25,247 nucleotides of DNA from a virus. Within the stretch, counting starts at the first letter, position 1; the number at the start of each line of letters is the position of its first letter. Shown here in pieces: positions 12,358 through 19,979 of this stretch. Under the pieces are notes generated by a model. The model saw nothing but the letters and a program-made list of their open reading frames with translations. It was not told the origin of the DNA and searched no databases. The stretch spans positions 1 to 25,247 of the IMG/VR virus record IMGVR_UViG_3300037264_002329; one strand, 5' to 3'. The position numbers were made by a program, and so were the translations under genes.

Positions 12358-12902
12358 CGGTAAAAATAGAAAATAGGACTGAATTGGCCCGGTTGTTTAA
12401 TACATTAGGTTTTAAAACCGGCGTTGAGATCGGAGTGGCGTGCGGGAAGTATTCTCAACGGCTCTGTACGGAGATTCCCGGTCTCAAGATCTATTGTGTG
12501 GATCCGTGGAAGCAGTATCCGGAAAATAAAAGATCCGGATCTCAGGAGAGGCTTGACGGACATTATGGGGAAGCGGTGGAGAGACTGAAACCGTATAACA
12601 CCGTCATTATACGCGAGATGAGCATGGATGCGGTAAAGCATTTTGACGATAATTCATTGGATTTTGTGTTTATTGACGGGAATCATAATTACTCGTATGT
12701 GTTGGATGATATAACTGAATGGAGTAAAAAGATCAGAAGCGGAGGAATTGTCTCCGGACATGATTATTACAAATTCAGACGGTCAGGTGTTATAGAAGCG
12801 GTTACTGAATACCTTAAAGACAAACCGGACATCACGTTGAACACTACCACAACTCACCGTCCACCGGGTGAAGCTCGTTGTTTCTGGTGGGTAAAACCAT
12901 GA
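12345..12902 (+). CDS. Class I SAM-dependent methyltransferase
   Basis: This is a 185-aa protein. Motif I, GVEIGVACGKYS (residues 26-37), binds S-adenosylmethionine. FIDGNHNYSYVLDDI (109-123) and GGIVSGHDYY (133-142) are the later motifs of the Methyltransf_24-type family, often found in sugar- and surface-polymer clusters. The D-G-x-H element is characteristic of this group, which includes metal-assisted O-methyltransferases. In this setting O-methylation of a sugar hydroxyl is the likeliest reaction, though the acceptor is unproven. Translation is probably coupled: it begins 13 bases inside the preceding gene and ends with ATGA into the next. Confidence 0.85.
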   Translation: MAYVTVKIENRTELARLFNTLGFKTGVEIGVACGKYSQRLCTEIPGLKIYCVDPWKQYPENKRSGSQERLDGHYGEAVERLKPYNTVIIREMSMDAVKHFDDNSLDFVFIDGNHNYSYVLDDITEWSKKIRSGGIVSGHDYYKFRRSGVIEAVTEYLKDKPDITLNTTTTHRPPGEARCFWWVKP

Positions 12903-13552
12903 GAGATCTTACAGTTATTTACTATACAAGCAACCGGGAAGATATTACGTTTGAATCTCAGATACAGGCTGATCTGTATCAAAAGATCGGTGGTATTTCT
13001 CTTATATCCGTTTCTCAAAAACCGGTACGTTTTGGCAAGAATATCTGTGTTGGGGACGTAGGAGTGTCAGATTATAACATTTACCGGCAGATACAGATCG
13101 GATGTTTAGAAGCAAAGACAACGTATGTCTGTACGGCTGAATCAGATTGTCTTTACCCTCCGACCGGGTACTTTGATTTTAGGCCTCCGGAGGACTGGAC
13201 AGCCGGACACTACACAAACCTCTATATCCTTTGGAAAGGATCACATATCTTCAATCAAAAAGCGTTTTCCCTCTGTGGACTCTTCTCTAATCGTGAGTTT
13301 CTTCTTTCCCGCTTCTCCCGGTCTCTCGGAGTAAAACAATGGAGACCGAACTATAAACCGCAACATCCTCTCTTTCATAAGTGGAAGGAGTGGACACCGT
13401 TTCAGAGTGACATTCCGATCATAAACATCAAGACAGGAGACGGGATGCGGATCAAGTCCGGAGTTAATACGGAAGGTCGCCCTGTAAAAGAACTGCCGTA
13501 TTGGGGATCGGCTGAGGAATTGGAGAAGAAGATATGGAAGATTTATCAATAA
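12899..13552 (+). CDS. E-x-D family glycosyltransferase-like protein, paralogue 1
   Basis: This is a 217-aa protein. ATG 12899 forms a 4-base ATGA overlap with the methyltransferase stop and is preferred over an in-frame ATG 21 bases earlier. The layout is LTVIYYTSN (first strand), LISVSQKP, GKNICVGDVG, YRQIQIGC, then TAESDCLYPP with E81-S82-D83 at the place a GT-A enzyme would bind the sugar nucleotide through metal. The C-terminal part contains IINIKTGDGMRIKSG and ends PYWGSAEELEKKIW. Three other genes (13534, 14265, 19278) share these blocks. A glycosyltransferase role is inferred from the acidic motif and context; the family is not one I can name. Confidence 0.68.
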   Translation: MRDLTVIYYTSNREDITFESQIQADLYQKIGGISLISVSQKPVRFGKNICVGDVGVSDYNIYRQIQIGCLEAKTTYVCTAESDCLYPPTGYFDFRPPEDWTAGHYTNLYILWKGSHIFNQKAFSLCGLFSNREFLLSRFSRSLGVKQWRPNYKPQHPLFHKWKEWTPFQSDIPIINIKTGDGMRIKSGVNTEGRPVKELPYWGSAEELEKKIWKIYQ

Positions 13553-14277
13553 TTTACTATACCTGCAACTATCTGGATGAGAAGAATCCGTACTTTTTAG
13601 GGAATACCCGGAAACAGTTGGAGAAGGCAATCGGGGATGCACCGCTTATAGTAGTATCTCACAAACCCGTACAATGGCCGAGGATGACTGAGAATATCGT
13701 TATGGGAGATATAGGCCGTTCTCATTTAAACATCTATAGACAAATTTTAGCGGGCGCAAAAGCGGCTAAAACAAAGTGGGTAGCGCTGGCAGAAGATGAT
13801 GTTCTCTACTCCGAGCAACACTTTAATTTCCAGTATTTCTGCAAACCGGAGTTTATGGAGAAGGACTACTTTCTTTACGATCAGAACAGAATCTCTATTT
13901 TTACATGGAGCAAGCCTCCTATATTCTCCATGCGATTTAAACGGGTAGTCGTTAATTCCCTTATAGCCAAACGGGATATGCTGGTGGAGGCGATGGAGGA
14001 ACGCTTCCGGAGACTTGAAGAGATTAAAGATAAGTGGCCGGAACGGATGATCCTCAAGTTTTGGGGAGATCCGTCACGGTACGAGGGAAATCTTGGTGTT
14101 ACAATCCGTCTTGCTTATGAATATCATGCGTGGGTTCCGTCTATCGTATTTTCGCATGAGTACGCATACGGGTATGAGTTTAATCAGGGAAAAAGGAAGA
14201 AGGATGGGGATCTCCGGATTGTAGAACTTGCGGATTGGGGACGGGCAGAGGATATTTTAAAACTATGGAAGCCATAA
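13534..14277 (+). CDS. E-x-D family glycosyltransferase-like protein, paralogue 2
   Basis: This 247-aa protein begins MEDLSIIYYTCNYLDEKNPY inside the last 19 bases of the preceding paralogue. It shares IYYTCN, VVSHKP, ENIVMGDIG, IYRQILAG and LAEDDVLYSEQ (E87-D88-D89) with its relatives, followed by a longer C-terminal half with helix AMEERFRRLEEIKDKW and ending ELADWGRAEDILKLW. The ...WG...  ending is shared with the genes on each side. The divergence, despite tandem arrangement, suggests an old duplication with different acceptor or donor choice. The role as a glycosyltransferase is inferred, as for paralogue 1. Confidence 0.66.
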   Translation: MEDLSIIYYTCNYLDEKNPYFLGNTRKQLEKAIGDAPLIVVSHKPVQWPRMTENIVMGDIGRSHLNIYRQILAGAKAAKTKWVALAEDDVLYSEQHFNFQYFCKPEFMEKDYFLYDQNRISIFTWSKPPIFSMRFKRVVVNSLIAKRDMLVEAMEERFRRLEEIKDKWPERMILKFWGDPSRYEGNLGVTIRLAYEYHAWVPSIVFSHEYAYGYEFNQGKRKKDGDLRIVELADWGRAEDILKLWKP

Positions 14278-14885
14278 CAACAGTTATTTACTACGCCAGC
14301 AATCAGGAAGAGGAACCGTTTGCTCAAAAGATCCGGGACAGATTGTGGAAAAGTAAAGGCGGATTGCCTCTGGTCTCGGTTACTCAGAAACCGTTGGACT
14401 TTGGGGATAACATTTGTGTCGGAGACATAGGGCCATCAGAAGAAAATGTTTGGAGACAACTCCTCATAGGTTGTCATAGAGCAAAGACTCCCTATATTCT
14501 TTCAGCCGAGGCAGATACGCTGTACCCTCCGGAGTATTTTACGTATAAACCGGAGAGTGTAAAGGATCGGTACTGGTTTGAGGGGGTATGGATTCTTTTT
14601 CACAATAAGGATGAGTATTATTCAAAAGGACGTTCTGATTGCGCGCACATGGCCGGACGGGAGTACCTTATAGACCTCCTTGAGAGAGGATTGAGAGAGA
14701 AGCGGAAGTCAGTCTATAAAGGGACAAAACATCCTTTACGGGTTGATCTTCAGAATCCGGTTGTAAGTATAAAGACCGGGAAAGGGATGCGTTCTTCAAC
14801 GCAGACATGGCCGATCGGGGAACTGTCCCTGCCGTTATGGGGATCAGCATATAATCTCAGAAGGGAGTTTTTCCATGAACTATAG
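14265..14885 (+). CDS. E-x-D family glycosyltransferase-like protein, paralogue 3
   Basis: This is a 206-aa protein. ATG 14265 is chosen because MEAITTVIYYASNQ then aligns with the first strand of the relatives; an earlier in-frame ATG would add ten residues lying deep in the upstream gene. The shared blocks are VSVTQKP, GDNICVGDIG, VWRQLLIGC and SAEADTLYPPEYF (E82-A83-D84). It is closest to paralogue 1, including VVSIKTGKGMR and LPLWGSA near the end. It overlaps the upstream gene by 13 bases and the next by 11. Three such genes in a row suggest stepwise transfer of successive sugars or a duplicated enzyme set. Confidence 0.66.
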   Translation: MEAITTVIYYASNQEEEPFAQKIRDRLWKSKGGLPLVSVTQKPLDFGDNICVGDIGPSEENVWRQLLIGCHRAKTPYILSAEADTLYPPEYFTYKPESVKDRYWFEGVWILFHNKDEYYSKGRSDCAHMAGREYLIDLLERGLREKRKSVYKGTKHPLRVDLQNPVVSIKTGKGMRSSTQTWPIGELSLPLWGSAYNLRREFFHEL

Positions 14886-15711
14886 CGTCTTTCACGGCAG
14901 AGGCGGATGCGGGATCGTCCGGGGGATTCAGGTTGCTGAGTTTTTAGGAGCAAAAGACAATCCGACATCCGGATATGAAAATGATACCTGCATTTACGTC
15001 AAGGTCATACCTCCGAAAGATCATCCGAAACATTCTTATTTTGATGTCGTGGATGCGGCGTACAGCATTGAGTGGCTCAAGGAGAATCCGGACATTGGCG
15101 TTATTGCCATTTCAGACGTTGCAAAGGACTATCTTGAGAAGGAATTGGGAAGGAAGGATATTATCCGGATCCCTCATCATCATTGTAACTATGAACGGAT
15201 CATCCGTCCGGATCGTCCGGTACAGGTCGTAGGGATCATAGGAAGTCAGAACTCGTTTCAGTACCCTATTGAGGAGATTAGGAAGGCGTTGGAAGGTATG
15301 GGACTAAAACTCCTGTACAATCAGAGTTACTGGAAGCATTTTAATGATGTGCCGACAAGGGAAGGAATAGACGGCCGGCATAAAGTCATAAACTTCTACA
15401 ACCGGATTGACATTCAGATCGTGTGGAGGGTAAAGCCGTGGTCTCCCCGGTATGACTGGTTCAGGAATCCTCTGAAGTTGGAGAACGCCGGATCATTCAG
15501 GATACCGACTGTCGCGTATCCGGAGCCGAGTTACGTCCGGGAGTGGGGCGGTAGTTTCATCGCTGTTGATACGATTCAAAAACTGCTGGCAGAGGTTGAG
15601 CTTCTGAAGAACAATCCGGAGTATTACCATGATATGTCAATGAAAGCGTTAATACGCGCTGATGATTATCACATGGACGAAGTAAAACAATTATATTTAC
15701 AATTACCATGA
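14875..15711 (+). CDS. GT-B-like glycosyltransferase (putative)
   Basis: This 278-aa protein begins MNYSVFHGRGGCGIVRGIQV. The N-terminal half shows Rossmann-type alternation with IGVIAISDVAKDYLEKEL, then RIPHHHCNYER. The second half has VVGIIGSQNSFQYPIEEI and ends with KLENAGSFRIPTVAYPEPSY (about residues 201-220) and LLAEVELLKNNPEYYHDMS. A second-domain motif of the form K-x-x-N-A-G-S-x-x-x-P-T-V-A followed by a long C-terminal helix is usual in GT-B enzymes of the GT4 type. The usual E-x7-E pair is not evident, so activity or donor is uncertain. GGGAG with a short spacer precedes the start, inside the previous gene. Confidence 0.6.
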   Translation: MNYSVFHGRGGCGIVRGIQVAEFLGAKDNPTSGYENDTCIYVKVIPPKDHPKHSYFDVVDAAYSIEWLKENPDIGVIAISDVAKDYLEKELGRKDIIRIPHHHCNYERIIRPDRPVQVVGIIGSQNSFQYPIEEIRKALEGMGLKLLYNQSYWKHFNDVPTREGIDGRHKVINFYNRIDIQIVWRVKPWSPRYDWFRNPLKLENAGSFRIPTVAYPEPSYVREWGGSFIAVDTIQKLLAEVELLKNNPEYYHDMSMKALIRADDYHMDEVKQLYLQLP

Positions 15712-16505
15712 CACAAACATCCATCATCGTTGTCGTAAAGGACTGTCTTGAGTATACGAAGAAATGTTTGGATTCTCTTGCGTTCTATACGAAAGATTTT
15801 GAGTTGATTATCGTGGATAACGGAAGCAACGAAGAAACGAAAGAATATCTCCGGAATCTTGATTTGTTTGAAGGGTATAGGATCGTGTGGAATAAAGAAA
15901 ATATGGGATGTCCTTACGCATGGGATCAGGGGATCAAACTGGCAACGTGCGACTTTATAGCAATCGTCAGCAACGATTGTGTCGTTACTCCGAACTGGCT
16001 TACCTATCTGATGAAATGCTTTGCCGACAATCCCCGGTGCGGAGTTGCGTCTCCGACAACTTCTTTTTGCGGAGGGAGACGGTGTGATAAGAAGATTAAA
16101 GAGGCCCGGTATACCATGACACAACAGGACATGAATGATTATGCAAAGACGCTGAAGTTTGGGTACATTGATTGTGAGACCTTCGGATTTGCGTTTCTTA
16201 CTCATAAGAAGGTCATTGAGAAGATCGGAGTGTTTGACTATAAACGCTATGGGTTAGGAACGTGGGAGGAACGGGATTTTAACTGGCGGGCAAAGCAATC
16301 CGGATTCCGGACGTATTGGGTAAAACACGCATACGTTCATCACTACGGACACGCGATATTTGAAAAAGGCAATATCAGCGCAAACGCTGATGAATTACGG
16401 ACAAAAAACCGGTTGGTATTTCTCCATAGGGTTGCAGACAGAAGCCCTCTGTTTATAGACAATGATGTGATTGTAAAAACAGATAGAACGGAAAGGATTG
16501 CATGA
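15708..16505 (+). CDS. GT2 family glycosyltransferase
   Basis: This 265-aa protein is a standard GT-A/GT2 enzyme, translationally coupled by ATGA. It opens TSIIVVVKDCLEYTKKCLDS, then LIIVDNGSNEETKEYL (residues 33-48), NKENMGCPYAWDQGIKLA, and IVSNDCVVTPNW, where S-N-D (88-90) sits at the DXD position. The general base region is YGLGTWEERDFNWRAKQSG. These features match rhamnosyl- or hexosyl-transferases that add sugars to surface glycans. The C-terminal extension with HHYGHAIFEKG is typical of GT2 proteins in O-antigen-type clusters. Donor and acceptor cannot be determined. It would extend, rather than start, a glycan if it acts with the DAH-motif enzymes (inference). Confidence 0.88.
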   Translation: MTQTSIIVVVKDCLEYTKKCLDSLAFYTKDFELIIVDNGSNEETKEYLRNLDLFEGYRIVWNKENMGCPYAWDQGIKLATCDFIAIVSNDCVVTPNWLTYLMKCFADNPRCGVASPTTSFCGGRRCDKKIKEARYTMTQQDMNDYAKTLKFGYIDCETFGFAFLTHKKVIEKIGVFDYKRYGLGTWEERDFNWRAKQSGFRTYWVKHAYVHHYGHAIFEKGNISANADELRTKNRLVFLHRVADRSPLFIDNDVIVKTDRTERIA

Positions 16506-17119
16506 ATCAAAAGCAACTGTGGGAAAAACTGGCGCAGGAGAACTCCCGGTACTATATCAACTCCGACTTCGGCCGGAAGATTACGGAGGATGAGTTTCGG
16601 GAGAGCGGGAAACAGGATTTTATTAAATACATCTTTGACGATCCGTTGTTTAAGGCTGGTACTATTGTGGAAATAGGGTGTGGAACAGGAAGAATGACGG
16701 AGTTTATGGGATGGGAGTTTGACAAAGTGTACGCTCTGGATATTTCAAAGGAAATGATCCGTCAGGCAAGGGAACGGGTACAATCCGAGAAGATTGAGTT
16801 TTTAGAAACAGACGGAGAGACGATTCCTCTTACTCCGTATTCCGCAGACTACGTATTCTCCTATCTTGTCTTTCAGCACATGAAAACCCGGGAGATGGTA
16901 GAAAAGAATTTTATGGAGGCATACAGAGTTCTTAAACCTAACGGGATATTTAAAGTCCGTCTCCGGACGGATGAGATAAAGGATTTGGAAAGCTGGTGGG
17001 CCGGTGTTTCTTATGATGAACAATCCATCCGGGATCTCTGTGGGCGCATCGGATTTACTGTGATAAAATTAAAGTTTGTAAAGGAGTACGGCGTATGGGT
17101 GTGGATGAAAAAAGAATAA
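16502..17119 (+). CDS. SAM-dependent methyltransferase (Methyltransf_11 type)
   Basis: This 205-aa protein has motif I VEIGCGTGRMTEF (residues 56-68), the acidic ribose-binding residue in VYALDISKEM (76-85), motif II in YVFSYLVFQHM, and RVLKPNGIFKVRL as the post-III strand. All SAM-binding elements appear intact. The N-terminal 50 residues (LWEKLAQENSRYYINSD) form a helical cap of the kind seen in sugar or small-molecule methyltransferases. It starts by ATGA overlap and ends 25 bases inside the next gene. It is probably one of four methyltransferases that decorate the same glycan; substrate is unknown. Confidence 0.87.
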   Translation: MNQKQLWEKLAQENSRYYINSDFGRKITEDEFRESGKQDFIKYIFDDPLFKAGTIVEIGCGTGRMTEFMGWEFDKVYALDISKEMIRQARERVQSEKIEFLETDGETIPLTPYSADYVFSYLVFQHMKTREMVEKNFMEAYRVLKPNGIFKVRLRTDEIKDLESWWAGVSYDEQSIRDLCGRIGFTVIKLKFVKEYGVWVWMKKE

Positions 17120-17760
17120 TACATAAACGATGGCGGAAAGGATGGTATGCAACGCTTCTCTTCTATAAACAAAAGTTATGGGTAAAGGCCCGGCAATTTA
17201 ATTTTGTGTCTCCCCTTCTCCCGTATTTTGCTCCCATGATTGGGGATAAGAAGGAGGTATGGATTGCTGATCTCGGAGCCGGGATGTATTCAACAACCGG
17301 ATCCACATGGCCGAAGACAACCGTTCATCTTTACCCGTCAGATGTTTTAGCAGATAAGTTTAACGAGATACTAAAAGCACATCATGTCGTTCCGGTCATT
17401 CCCGTAGAAAAGCAGGATATGGAGAATCTTACATACCCGGATAGATTCTTTGACATAGTCCATTGTGTGAACGCATTGGATCATAGTGCGGATCCGTTAA
17501 AAGCGCTTCTTGAAATGTATAGGGTAACAAAACCCGGCGGATGGATCTATCTCCGGCATCATTCCGATAATGCAGAGAGACGGCGGTATAACGGACTGCA
17601 CGTATGGAATATCACTCCGAAAGACGGGGATTGTCTCTTTTGGAATAAGGAAGAGAGTTTTACCCTCAACCAGTATATTCCCGGCTGGATTACGGAAGTA
17701 AAGAAGGAAACGGAAGATCTGCCGGAGATGGTAGTGTCTACTATCCACAAACGACTATGA
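17095..17760 (+). CDS. SAM-dependent methyltransferase-like protein
   Basis: This is a 221-aa protein. AAAGGAG before ATG 17095 lies inside the end of the previous gene. The N-terminal 50 residues are basic and aromatic (KRWRKGWYATLLFYKQKLW). The SAM domain has IADLGAGMYST (57-67), HLYPSDVLADKF, FDIVHCVNALDHSADP and YRVTKPGGWIYLRHHSDN. The H-C-x-N-A-L-D-H element matches Methyltransf_11-like enzymes that act in polysaccharide or lipid pathways. It is distinct from the adjacent methyltransferases rather than a recent duplicate. The acceptor is unknown. Confidence 0.82.
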   Translation: MGVDEKRIIHKRWRKGWYATLLFYKQKLWVKARQFNFVSPLLPYFAPMIGDKKEVWIADLGAGMYSTTGSTWPKTTVHLYPSDVLADKFNEILKAHHVVPVIPVEKQDMENLTYPDRFFDIVHCVNALDHSADPLKALLEMYRVTKPGGWIYLRHHSDNAERRRYNGLHVWNITPKDGDCLFWNKEESFTLNQYIPGWITEVKKETEDLPEMVVSTIHKRL

Positions 17761-18299
17761 AAACAATTCTTACAGAAATTAACGGGTACGGGACATTTTA
17801 TCGGGGACAGGAAACATTGAAGAAGGGGTATCCGTGGCTTACGTTTGGCGCTATCCTTATTTTAGAACGCTTACTCCGGCATCCCTTTGATGTGCTGGAA
17901 TTGGGAAGCGGGGGATCCACGATATTCTTTTCTCAGAGAGCGCGATCGGTTGTTTCTCTTGAGACTGATTCTCTGTGGTATAAGCGGGTAAAGAAACGGT
18001 TGAAAAACAGATCAAACACAACGATACTGTATAAACCGTTTCCGGAAGCGATGGAATACATTCGGTCTTTCCCGGATAATTCCTTCAACATGGTGCTGTC
18101 TGATCTTGGTAAAACATACGCGGAACGGTTGGAATCAACAATCGTATCCGTCCCGAAATTGAAGAAAGGTGGTTGGCTGATTATAGACAATTACCTTTGT
18201 TATCCCCTCTCTATGTTTGACTATACCGGTTTTGATGTCTATACCTTTGACAACTTTCAGTATTCCGGAAAGGGAACGAAGATTTGTAAAAAACTATGA
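17757..18299 (+). CDS. Short SAM-dependent methyltransferase-like protein
   Basis: This 180-aa protein is coupled by ATGA to the gene before and after. Motif I is FDVLELGSGGSTIFFSQRAR (residues 44-63), followed by VVSLETDSLWYKRVKKRL with an acidic residue at the ribose position, then FNMVLSDLGKTYAERL and KGGWLIIDNY. The G-S-G-G-S-T form of motif I with SLE-T/H-D downstream is typical of a group of small methyltransferases near glycosyltransferases. The IIDNY end of the core corresponds to the strand after motif III. It lacks a substrate-binding extension, so the acceptor site may be built with a partner. Confidence 0.78.
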   Translation: MKTILTEINGYGTFYRGQETLKKGYPWLTFGAILILERLLRHPFDVLELGSGGSTIFFSQRARSVVSLETDSLWYKRVKKRLKNRSNTTILYKPFPEAMEYIRSFPDNSFNMVLSDLGKTYAERLESTIVSVPKLKKGGWLIIDNYLCYPLSMFDYTGFDVYTFDNFQYSGKGTKICKKL

Positions 18300-19246
18300 A
18301 AGACGTATCCGTTTGTATTGCCGCGCGTAATGAAGAGTTCTTAGCACGGACAGTAGAGGGAGTGCTAAAAAACAAACGGGCCGATACAGAGGTCATTGTG
18401 GTTTGTGACGGGAACTGGCCGAAGCCTCCGATTGTAGATGATCCGGATGTTATCCTCATTTATCACTCAAAGTCCATCGGTCAGCGTCAGGCAGTCAATG
18501 AGGCAGTAAAACTCTCAACGGCAAAGTACGTAATGAAACTGGACGCGCATTGTATCCTTGATGAAGGGTTTGACGTAAAACTCATAGCTGATTGTGAATA
18601 TACATGGACAGTAGTACCAAGAATGTATAACTTACACGGATTTGACTGGGTATGTAAAGCAGACGGAGAACGGTTATATCAGCGTCCTTCTGATAAGGCG
18701 ATATGCCCGAAATGCGGAAAGAAAATGGAGAGAGAAATCATCTGGAAACCCCGATGGCATAAACGGTCAGACTTCATGCGGTTTGATAGCGACCTCCACT
18801 TCCAGTATTGGGGAGGATTAGGGGATCGTCCAGAGTCAAAAGGGGACTTGGCAGAAACTATGTCCTTCGTTGGTGCGTGTTTCTTCATGTATAGGAAGCG
18901 GTATTGGGAATTGGACGGGTCAGAGGAGTCTTGGGGTTCGTGGGGACAACAAGGAACAGAATGGGCGTGTAAAACTTGGTTATCCGGTGGGAAAGTCATG
19001 GTGAATAAAAAGACATGGTTTGCTCATCTCTTTCGGACACAGGGAGGGGATTTTGGATTTCCCTATCCACAATCAGGAAAACAGGTAGAACATGCACGGA
19101 AGATGTCAAAAGAGTTCTTTTTAGAAGGGAAGTGGTCAAAAGCGATCCATCCTCTTTCATGGCTTATTCAGAAGTTTGCTCCCGTACCAGGGTGGGAGAA
19201 CCATCCGTTTAACAAAATTGAACCTAATTTACCACTTGCAACGTAA
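18296..19246 (+). CDS. GT-A glycosyltransferase with DAH motif and zinc-ribbon-like insertion
   Basis: This 316-aa paralogue of the first cassette gene reads VSVCIAARNEEFLARTVEGV, CDGNWPKPP, GQRQAVNEAVKLSTAKYVM and KLDAHCILDEGFD (D83-A84-H85). LDAHC is also a signature of animal polypeptide GalNAc-transferases. The insertion at about residues 117-160 has C120 and the pair C137-P-K-C140-G, resembling a zinc ribbon whose first knuckle has lost a cysteine. The acceptor-side block is GTEWACKTWLSGGKVMVNKK, and the end FAPVPGW matches the relative's FAPVPTW. Together these two genes bracket the first operon of the cassette. Start by ATGA overlap. Peptide Ser/Thr as acceptor is inference. Confidence 0.82.
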   Translation: MKDVSVCIAARNEEFLARTVEGVLKNKRADTEVIVVCDGNWPKPPIVDDPDVILIYHSKSIGQRQAVNEAVKLSTAKYVMKLDAHCILDEGFDVKLIADCEYTWTVVPRMYNLHGFDWVCKADGERLYQRPSDKAICPKCGKKMEREIIWKPRWHKRSDFMRFDSDLHFQYWGGLGDRPESKGDLAETMSFVGACFFMYRKRYWELDGSEESWGSWGQQGTEWACKTWLSGGKVMVNKKTWFAHLFRTQGGDFGFPYPQSGKQVEHARKMSKEFFLEGKWSKAIHPLSWLIQKFAPVPGWENHPFNKIEPNLPLAT

Positions 19247-19265
19247 GAAAAAAATGTAGTATTAT
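19236..19265 (+). promoter_or_regulatory. Promoter-like site for the second sugar operon
   Basis: TTGCAA (19236-19241), an 18-base A-rich spacer and TATTAT (19260-19265) overlap the end of the previous gene and fill the 31-base gap, the only clear break in the sugar cassette. ATG 19278 follows with no Shine-Dalgarno. The -35 box lies inside the final codons of the upstream gene. Confidence 0.45.
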
Positions 19266-19277
19266 AAAATAAGTAGT

Positions 19278-19979
19278 ATGACAAAAGGTATCATCTATTA
19301 CACTGATAGTATCCTAGACGATAAAATAGCTGTTCCTTGCAGAAAACAGATATTAAAGGCAAATCTCCCCATAGTTTCCACTTCTCTTAAACCATTAGAC
19401 TTTGGAAAAAATATCGTATTGAATTTAGAACGAGGATGGGAGGCATATTTTAGACAAATTTTAACTGCATTGGAAAATTCGGAAAGCGACATTATATTTT
19501 TTTGTGAGCATGATTGGCTTTACCATACATCCCATTTTGATTTTACCCCTCCATTGAAAGATGTCTATTATTACAACGACAACTGGTGGAGGGTATGTTA
19601 TTCTGATGGATTGGCAGTTAATTACGAAACGCATTTAGTTCCAGCGATCTGTGCGTATAAAGAGATTTTATTGGAACACTATAGAAAAACAGTTGAGGTA
19701 TTAGAGAAAAATAATTTTAATAGTGAATTAGTTTACTCCATAGGGTTTGAGCCTGGAACGCATACAAGGAAAGAAAAGGTCGTAAGTTATAAGTCAGAAG
19801 GATGGATGTCGGAGTTTCCAATTATAGACATACGGCATATGACAAACGCAACAAGAAGCAAGTGGAAACAGTCAGATTTCCGAAGCCAGAGGAATTGTAA
19901 AAACTGGAAGGAAACGGATTATATAGAAGGGTGGGGATTGGTAAAAAACAATTTTGATGCGATTTTGGAAAATGTATGA
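19278..19979 (+). CDS. E-x-D family glycosyltransferase-like protein, paralogue 4
   Basis: This 233-aa protein begins MTKGIIYYTDSILDDKIAVP and keeps the family blocks STSLKPLDFGKNIV, YFRQILTAL and FFCEHDWLYHTSHFDFTPP (E77-H78-D79). The C-terminal half has FEPGTHTRKEKVVSYKSEGW and PIIDIRHMTNATRSKWKQSD, which differs from paralogues 1-3. Codon use is more AT-rich and CCGG is absent, unlike the first three, so this copy probably came with the following sugar genes as a separate block. It has no ribosome site, and its stop overlaps the aminotransferase start by ATGA. Role inferred as sugar transfer. Confidence 0.66.
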   Translation: MTKGIIYYTDSILDDKIAVPCRKQILKANLPIVSTSLKPLDFGKNIVLNLERGWEAYFRQILTALENSESDIIFFCEHDWLYHTSHFDFTPPLKDVYYYNDNWWRVCYSDGLAVNYETHLVPAICAYKEILLEHYRKTVEVLEKNNFNSELVYSIGFEPGTHTRKEKVVSYKSEGWMSEFPIIDIRHMTNATRSKWKQSDFRSQRNCKNWKETDYIEGWGLVKNNFDAILENV

